Below are positions 60,468-64,000 of a DNA stretch of 64,000 bases, piece by piece (position 1 is the stretch's first letter; every line of letters starts with the position of its first letter). This DNA comes from Nonomuraea helvata (lineage in GTDB: Bacteria > Actinomycetota > Actinomycetes > Streptosporangiales > Streptosporangiaceae), in assembly GCF_039535785.1 (NCBI RefSeq), contig NZ_BAAAXV010000012.1, positions 62,001 through 126,000 on the forward strand, read 5' to 3'. Made by a program: the position numbers and the translations under genes. Under the pieces are notes generated by a model that worked only from the letters and a program-made list of their open reading frames with translations, was not told the DNA's origin and did no database searches.

Positions 60468-61070
60468 ATGGGTGTGGTGTATGTGAAGATCTGCGGGTTG
60501 AGCGAGCCCGAGCACGTGGCCACCGCCGTCGAGGCGGGCGCGGACGCGATCGGGTTCGTCATGACCCGGAGCCCCCGCAGGATCACGCCCGAGCGGGCGG
60601 CGGAGCTGGCCGCGGCGGTGCCCGGCCACGTGCTGACCGTCGGGGTGTTCCGCGGGGAGGACCCGGACGCGGTGCGGGAGGCGGCGCTGGCGTCCGGGGT
60701 GCGGGCCATCCAGCTCCACGGCAGGCACCCGCACGGCGACTTCACCGCACTCAAGGACCTCGGCCTCCGGCTGATCAGGGCCGTCGACGCGGAGGCCGAC
60801 CTGCGGTGCGGTGCCTTCGACGAGGACCTGCTCCTCGTGGACGCGCCGCACGCCGGCTCCGGGCAGCCGTGGGACTGGGCCGCGGTCCGCGGCCGGCCCA
60901 CCGGCCAGTGGCTGCTGGCGGGAGGCCTCACACCCGCTAACGTGACGGAGGCGATCGCGGCCGCCGACCCGTGGGGGGTCGACGTGTCCAGCGGCGTCGA
61001 GACCTCGCCCGGGGTCAAGGACTCGGCCCTCATCCGGGAGTTCCTGCGGGAGGTCCGCGTTGTCGGCTGA
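60468..61070 (+). CDS. trpF: phosphoribosylanthranilate isomerase
   Basis: A 200-residue TIM-barrel enzyme of the tryptophan pathway. Catalytic Cys9 (KICGL) and Asp125 (LLLVDAPHAGSG) act as general base and acid. Further motifs are IQLHGR and GVDVSSGVE, the phosphate-binding end. The -10 box suggests the true start may be GTG 60474. Only trpEG elsewhere in the window belongs to the same pathway, so trp genes are dispersed. The stop overlaps the next gene by 11 bp. Confidence 0.95.
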   Translation: MGVVYVKICGLSEPEHVATAVEAGADAIGFVMTRSPRRITPERAAELAAAVPGHVLTVGVFRGEDPDAVREAALASGVRAIQLHGRHPHGDFTALKDLGLRLIRAVDAEADLRCGAFDEDLLLVDAPHAGSGQPWDWAAVRGRPTGQWLLAGGLTPANVTEAIAAADPWGVDVSSGVETSPGVKDSALIREFLREVRVVG

Positions 61071-61953
61071 TCTCCCGCTGCATCGGGCGGCTTCGGCGGC
61101 GGGGGATCTGGCTCGGGCGGTGGAGTTCCAGCACGCCTTCGCCCGCCGCAAGGCGCCCCGGGTCGTGGCGGTGCCCGGCGGGTTCGCGGTGCTGGACGAC
61201 CGGTTTCCCGGCTCGTACGACGACAACAAGCTGATCGTCGGCCCCGGCTCTGAGGCGTCCGGCGGTGCCGCGCCGGAGCCGCCCGGCGGTGCTGCGCTGG
61301 GGGCGCCCGGTCCTGCTGTCGCGCCGGGGGCGTCCGTTGCTGCGCCGGAGGCGGCCTCGGGGCTGCTGCGGGCGGCAGACGAGGTGCTCGAGGGGCGGGA
61401 CCACCGGCTGGTGTGCGTGGACGACGACCGGCTCGGGACCGCCCTCGCGCCCGCGTTCGCCGCTGCGGGCTACGAGCAGGAGACCAACCTGATCATGGCC
61501 TTCCGCGGCGAGCTCCCGCCCGGCCTGCCCGGCTTACCGGAGGCTGAGCGGCTCTCGCTGACCGAGCTGCTGCCCGTGGTGCGGCGTGACTGGCGGGCGA
61601 CGCTGCCCCAGGCGCCGGAGGAGGCGATCGACCGGCTCGCCCGGCGCGTGGAGGTCCGCCTGCGTGGCGCCGACGCGGTGAGCTTCTGGGGGGTACGCGC
61701 CCCGGACGGGCAGATCGCCGCCAGGGCCGACCTGTATGTGCACGGAGGCGTCGCCCAGATCGAGAGCGTCTTCACCGGTGAGCCGCATCGGGGCATGGGC
61801 TATGCGCGCGCCCTGATGACGGCACTGCTCGCTCAGGCCGCCGACGCCGAGCTGATCTTCCTGGTGGCCGACGCGTCCGACTGGCCCAAGGACTTCTACG
61901 CCAAGCTCGGCTTCGTGGAGCTGGGCCGCACCCACGCCTTCCTCCGCACCTGA
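61060..61953 (+). CDS. GNAT-family acetyltransferase with Ala/Gly-rich insertion
   Basis: A 297-residue protein. The C-terminal GNAT domain has ADLYVHGGVAQIESVFTGEPHRGMGYARAL (acetyl-CoA loop) and VADASDWPKDFYAKLGFVELG. The N-terminal half is a degenerate GNAT-like part interrupted by an Ala/Gly/Pro-rich stretch (about residues 65-105) of imperfectly repeated GCGCCGG-type units. TTG 61060 overlaps trpF and is the best start for the frame. Confidence 0.8.
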   Translation: MSADLPLHRAASAAGDLARAVEFQHAFARRKAPRVVAVPGGFAVLDDRFPGSYDDNKLIVGPGSEASGGAAPEPPGGAALGAPGPAVAPGASVAAPEAASGLLRAADEVLEGRDHRLVCVDDDRLGTALAPAFAAAGYEQETNLIMAFRGELPPGLPGLPEAERLSLTELLPVVRRDWRATLPQAPEEAIDRLARRVEVRLRGADAVSFWGVRAPDGQIAARADLYVHGGVAQIESVFTGEPHRGMGYARALMTALLAQAADAELIFLVADASDWPKDFYAKLGFVELGRTHAFLRT

Positions 61954-62053
61954 CCTCGATGCCCTTCGGCCCGGCGACGATCCGAGCCGCTGTCGTGATC
62001 TATCGCTGAGCTACTTGGCGGCTGAGGCGACGTTCGGAAGAACCGCAGGTGCT

Positions 62054-62872
62054 TCACACCGGCGGGCCCGCCTTGACGCGCTGCACCAACTGTTCCACCG
62101 GCCCTCGGTAGCCGTGGAGGTGCTCCAGCCACCACGTGGCGCCCGCCTCGGCGTAGGCCTGCACCGGCGAGCCGGGCTCGCTCACCCCGATGACCACCAC
62201 ATCGAGGTCACCCGCGGTAGCCCGGTGCCGGCCCCGGTGCCGGCGCAGCTCGCCGACCTGAGCGGCCAGAGAGTCGGGCGAAAGCGTCATGCGGCCCTCC
62301 TGGTCGTCGCCGGCGACGATCCAGCCGTCCCAGCGGGCGGCACGCCGAAGGGCGCCCGGAGCCGTGCCGCCGACCCACACCGGGACCCGGGGCCGCTGGA
62401 GGGGCAGCGGCGCGAGCCGCACCCCGTCGACGGTGTGATGCGCGCCCCGGTGGTGCACCTCGTCGCCGGACCAGAGCGAGGTCATCACGTCGAGTGCTTC
62501 GTCGAGCACGGCCCCGCCGGGACGCGCCGAACCGAAGGCGGTGAACTCCTCCGTCACGCCGCCCAGCCCGGCGCCCAGGATCGCGCGGCCGCCGCTCAGC
62601 CTGTCGAGTGTCGCCACAGTCTGGGCCAGCCGTTCCGGGCGGTGCCGGGCCACGGCCGTCACCGCCGTGCCCAGCCTGATGCGCGAGGTCGCCTGCGCCG
62701 CGGCGGCCAGCGCCACCCACGGGTCGGCCGACGGTATGCCCCAGGCGAAGGCCAAATGGTCCCACACCAGCACGGCGTCCCACCCGGCGGCCTCGGCCTC
62801 ACAGGCGAGGGTGACCAGGCGTGCCGGCTCCGCGAGGTCACCGATGATCGCGACGTCGATGCCGTAACGCAT
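62054..62872 (-). CDS. LLM-class flavin-dependent oxidoreductase
   Basis: A 272-residue TIM-barrel enzyme. The start region (MRYGIDVAIIGDLAEPARL), DAVLVWDHLAF and a conserved RIRLGTAVTAVARHRPERLAQ and GRAILGAGLGG mark F420- or FMN-dependent luciferase-like reductases. WVGGTAPGALRRAARWDGWIVAG contacts cofactor phosphate. ATG 62872 follows a G-run. No cofactor biosynthesis gene is nearby. Confidence 0.9.
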   Translation of the reverse strand: MRYGIDVAIIGDLAEPARLVTLACEAEAAGWDAVLVWDHLAFAWGIPSADPWVALAAAAQATSRIRLGTAVTAVARHRPERLAQTVATLDRLSGGRAILGAGLGGVTEEFTAFGSARPGGAVLDEALDVMTSLWSGDEVHHRGAHHTVDGVRLAPLPLQRPRVPVWVGGTAPGALRRAARWDGWIVAGDDQEGRMTLSPDSLAAQVGELRRHRGRHRATAGDLDVVVIGVSEPGSPVQAYAEAGATWWLEHLHGYRGPVEQLVQRVKAGPPV

Positions 62873-63125
62873 GCCCCCCACTCAAGCACCGGGCACCGAC
62901 AGTTCCCGGGGTCCCGCCGCGCTTACGCCTCGGGCCCTGCGCCAGGCGCCGTCCGTGGGCCGAGCGTCGAGCGCTGACCAGCGGGTGTGCGGCCTCGCCC
63001 CGGGCTGTGGGGGTGTGGCGTCCCGCCAGGGCCCCATGAGCGGCACCGCAAGCGCTGGATGGCGGCGTCGCTCGGTGGCGTTGCAAGCGCTCAAGGTGGG
63101 GCCGCTGTGTCGGAGTTCCACGCAG

Positions 63126-63131
63126 TAGGGT
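63126..63131 (+). promoter_or_regulatory. -10 box of a probably leaderless phosphatidyltransferase transcript
   Basis: TAGGGT lies at about -13 to -8 from GTG 63139, with no ribosome-binding site. The 266 bp upstream of the gene hold no other coding frame. Confidence 0.5.
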
Positions 63132-63138
63132 CTGCTCC

Positions 63139-63720
63139 GTGAGCGAAACTTCCGCCGAGGACCGAATCTGGACGATTCCCAACGTCCTGAGCTTCCTGCG
63201 CCTCCTGGGCGTCCCCGTGTTCCTCTGGCTGGTTCTCGGGCCCAAGGCCGACGGGTGGGCCATCGGGATCCTCGCGGTGGCCGGGTTCACCGACTGGCTC
63301 GACGGGAAGATCGCTCGGGCGTTCAACCAGACCAGCAGGCTCGGCCGGATCATCGACCCCGCGGCGGACAAGCTCTACGTCTTCGCCACCATCGTCGGCC
63401 TGCTGCTCCGTGAGGTCATCCCGTGGTGGCTGGTGCTGATCATCCTGGGGCGCGAGCTCTTCGTCGGAAGTTTCATCCCAGTACTTCGCAAACATGGCTA
63501 CAAGGCACTTCAGGTGCATTTCCTGGGCAAGGCCGCCATGTTCAACCTCATGTACGCCTTCCCCCTCCTCTTCCTTGCCTCCCACACGGGGTGGTATGCC
63601 GATATAGCGCGAATTGTCGGGTGGGCGTTCGCGCTATGGGGAACGGGACTGTACTGGTGGGCGGGCGTGCTGTATGTGGTGCAGGTGCTCCAACTCGTAA
63701 CCTCGGCCAAAAAGGAGTGA
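63139..63720 (+). CDS. CDP-alcohol phosphatidyltransferase (PgsA-like)
   Basis: A 193-residue membrane enzyme with about six helices. The family signature is complete: Asp52, Asp55-Gly56, Ala59-Arg60, Gly69, Asp73 and Asp77. Enzymes of this class join CDP-diacylglycerol to glycerol-3-phosphate, serine, inositol-phosphate or similar. At 193 residues it is close to PgsA-type actinobacterial enzymes. It is followed by a sugar-nucleotide pyrophosphorylase gene, with a shared transcript likely (4 bp between). Confidence 0.93.
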   Translation: MSETSAEDRIWTIPNVLSFLRLLGVPVFLWLVLGPKADGWAIGILAVAGFTDWLDGKIARAFNQTSRLGRIIDPAADKLYVFATIVGLLLREVIPWWLVLIILGRELFVGSFIPVLRKHGYKALQVHFLGKAAMFNLMYAFPLLFLASHTGWYADIARIVGWAFALWGTGLYWWAGVLYVVQVLQLVTSAKKE

Positions 63721-63724
63721 TCGG

Positions 63725-64000
63725 GTGAAGGCGGTCGTCATGGCAGGAGGAGAGGGCACGCGGCTGCGTCCCATGACCGCCAACCAGCCCAAACCATTGC
63801 TTCCCGTGGCCAACCGTCCGATCATGGAGCACGTGCTGCGCCTGCTCAAGCGGCACGGCGTCACCGAGACGGTGGTCACGCTGCAGTTCCTGGCCGCCCT
63901 GGTGCGCACCTACTTCGGCGACGGCGACGAGCTGGGCATGAGCCTCGAGTACGCCACCGAGGCCGTGCCCCTCGGCACGGCGGGCAGCGTCAAGAACGCC
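63725..64000 (+). CDS. sugar-nucleotide pyrophosphorylase (mannose-1-P guanylyltransferase-like), 5' part
   Basis: The first 92 codons of a gene cut by the window edge. It starts at GTG 63725 after AAGGAG with KAVVMAGGEGTRLRPMT, the GXGXRLRP signature of nucleotidyltransferases making NDP-sugars. The KPLLPVANRP Lys motif and VPLGTAGSVKNA follow. In actinobacteria such genes beside a phosphatidyltransferase often encode a fusion with a phosphomannomutase domain, but the C-terminus is outside this window. Confidence 0.9.
   Translation, partial: MKAVVMAGGEGTRLRPMTANQPKPLLPVANRPIMEHVLRLLKRHGVTETVVTLQFLAALVRTYFGDGDELGMSLEYATEAVPLGTAGSVKNA

Noticed and set aside
63048..63091. GCAAGCGCT twice and a LacI-like TTGCAAGCGCT
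   Set aside because: Only one arm of a LacI-family operator is good and no LacI regulator is encoded nearby; probably coincidental.

Overview
The window is a gene-dense, very GC-rich chromosomal segment with strong third-position G/C bias, frequent GTG and TTG starts and many TANNNT -10 boxes lying directly in front of start codons. This points to a high-GC actinomycete. Gene content (double-Cys formylglycine-generating enzyme, fused TrpE-TrpG behind a trp attenuator, ThyX, mycothiol-synthase-like double GNAT, SpoIIE/RsbW-type regulators, XRE-MmyB and WYL regulators) fits a Streptosporangiales-type organism such as Nonomuraea. The genus is inference. I found no rRNA, tRNA, CRISPR array, intact insertion sequence, integrase or replication origin.

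Layout. 1-7.4 kb: two coupled predicted nucleotidyltransferases, a propionate/acetate-CoA ligase, a NACHT STAND NTPase and an OmpR-type two-component pair. 7.5-12 kb: a GT-C membrane protein and three tandem paralogues of an unrecognised membrane/coiled-coil family. 12-19 kb: a PAS/GAF/SpoIIE phosphatase, a MurG-like transferase behind a formylglycine-generating enzyme, Ppx/GppA and an RsbW-like kinase. 19-22.2 kb: a TetR-controlled DHA2 exporter and a double GNAT protein. 22.2-26.9 kb: four minus-strand genes, each joined to the next by a 4-bp GTGA overlap, encoding an unknown protein, a Cys-cluster PD-(D/E)xK nuclease, another unknown protein and an SF1 helicase. 27-32.7 kb: TetR, an ABC exporter, a CPBP protease and a MctP-type symporter with its DUF3311 partner. 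33-42 kb: SDR, WYL regulator, CocE hydrolase, a large secreted subtilase with a C-terminal malectin-like domain, and a GT39-like protein. 41.6-44.3 kb: an ATGA-coupled P450-SDR-TetR operon with a palindromic operator. 44.3-50.4 kb: the trp attenuator and trpEG, an amidohydrolase, ThyX and a flavohemoprotein. 50.4-56.8 kb: two Asp-box propeller proteins (one paired with a MoaD-like protein lacking GlyGly), an XRE regulator, a class-I amidotransferase relative lacking its catalytic Cys, an esterase and a broken enoyl-CoA hydratase gene. 56.9-64 kb: a methyltransferase, a NarL-type two-component pair, trpF, a GNAT protein, an LLM oxidoreductase, a CDP-alcohol phosphatidyltransferase and the start of a sugar-nucleotide pyrophosphorylase gene.

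The best candidate for an undescribed system is the four-gene cassette at 22260-26855. Its perfect translational coupling, split helicase and RecB/Cas4-like nuclease, and two unrecognised partners suggest a DNA-processing complex for repair or anti-phage defence. The NACHT protein at 2750-5572 is a second, independent defence candidate. The tandem triplet at 9170-11934 is the clearest unknown family.
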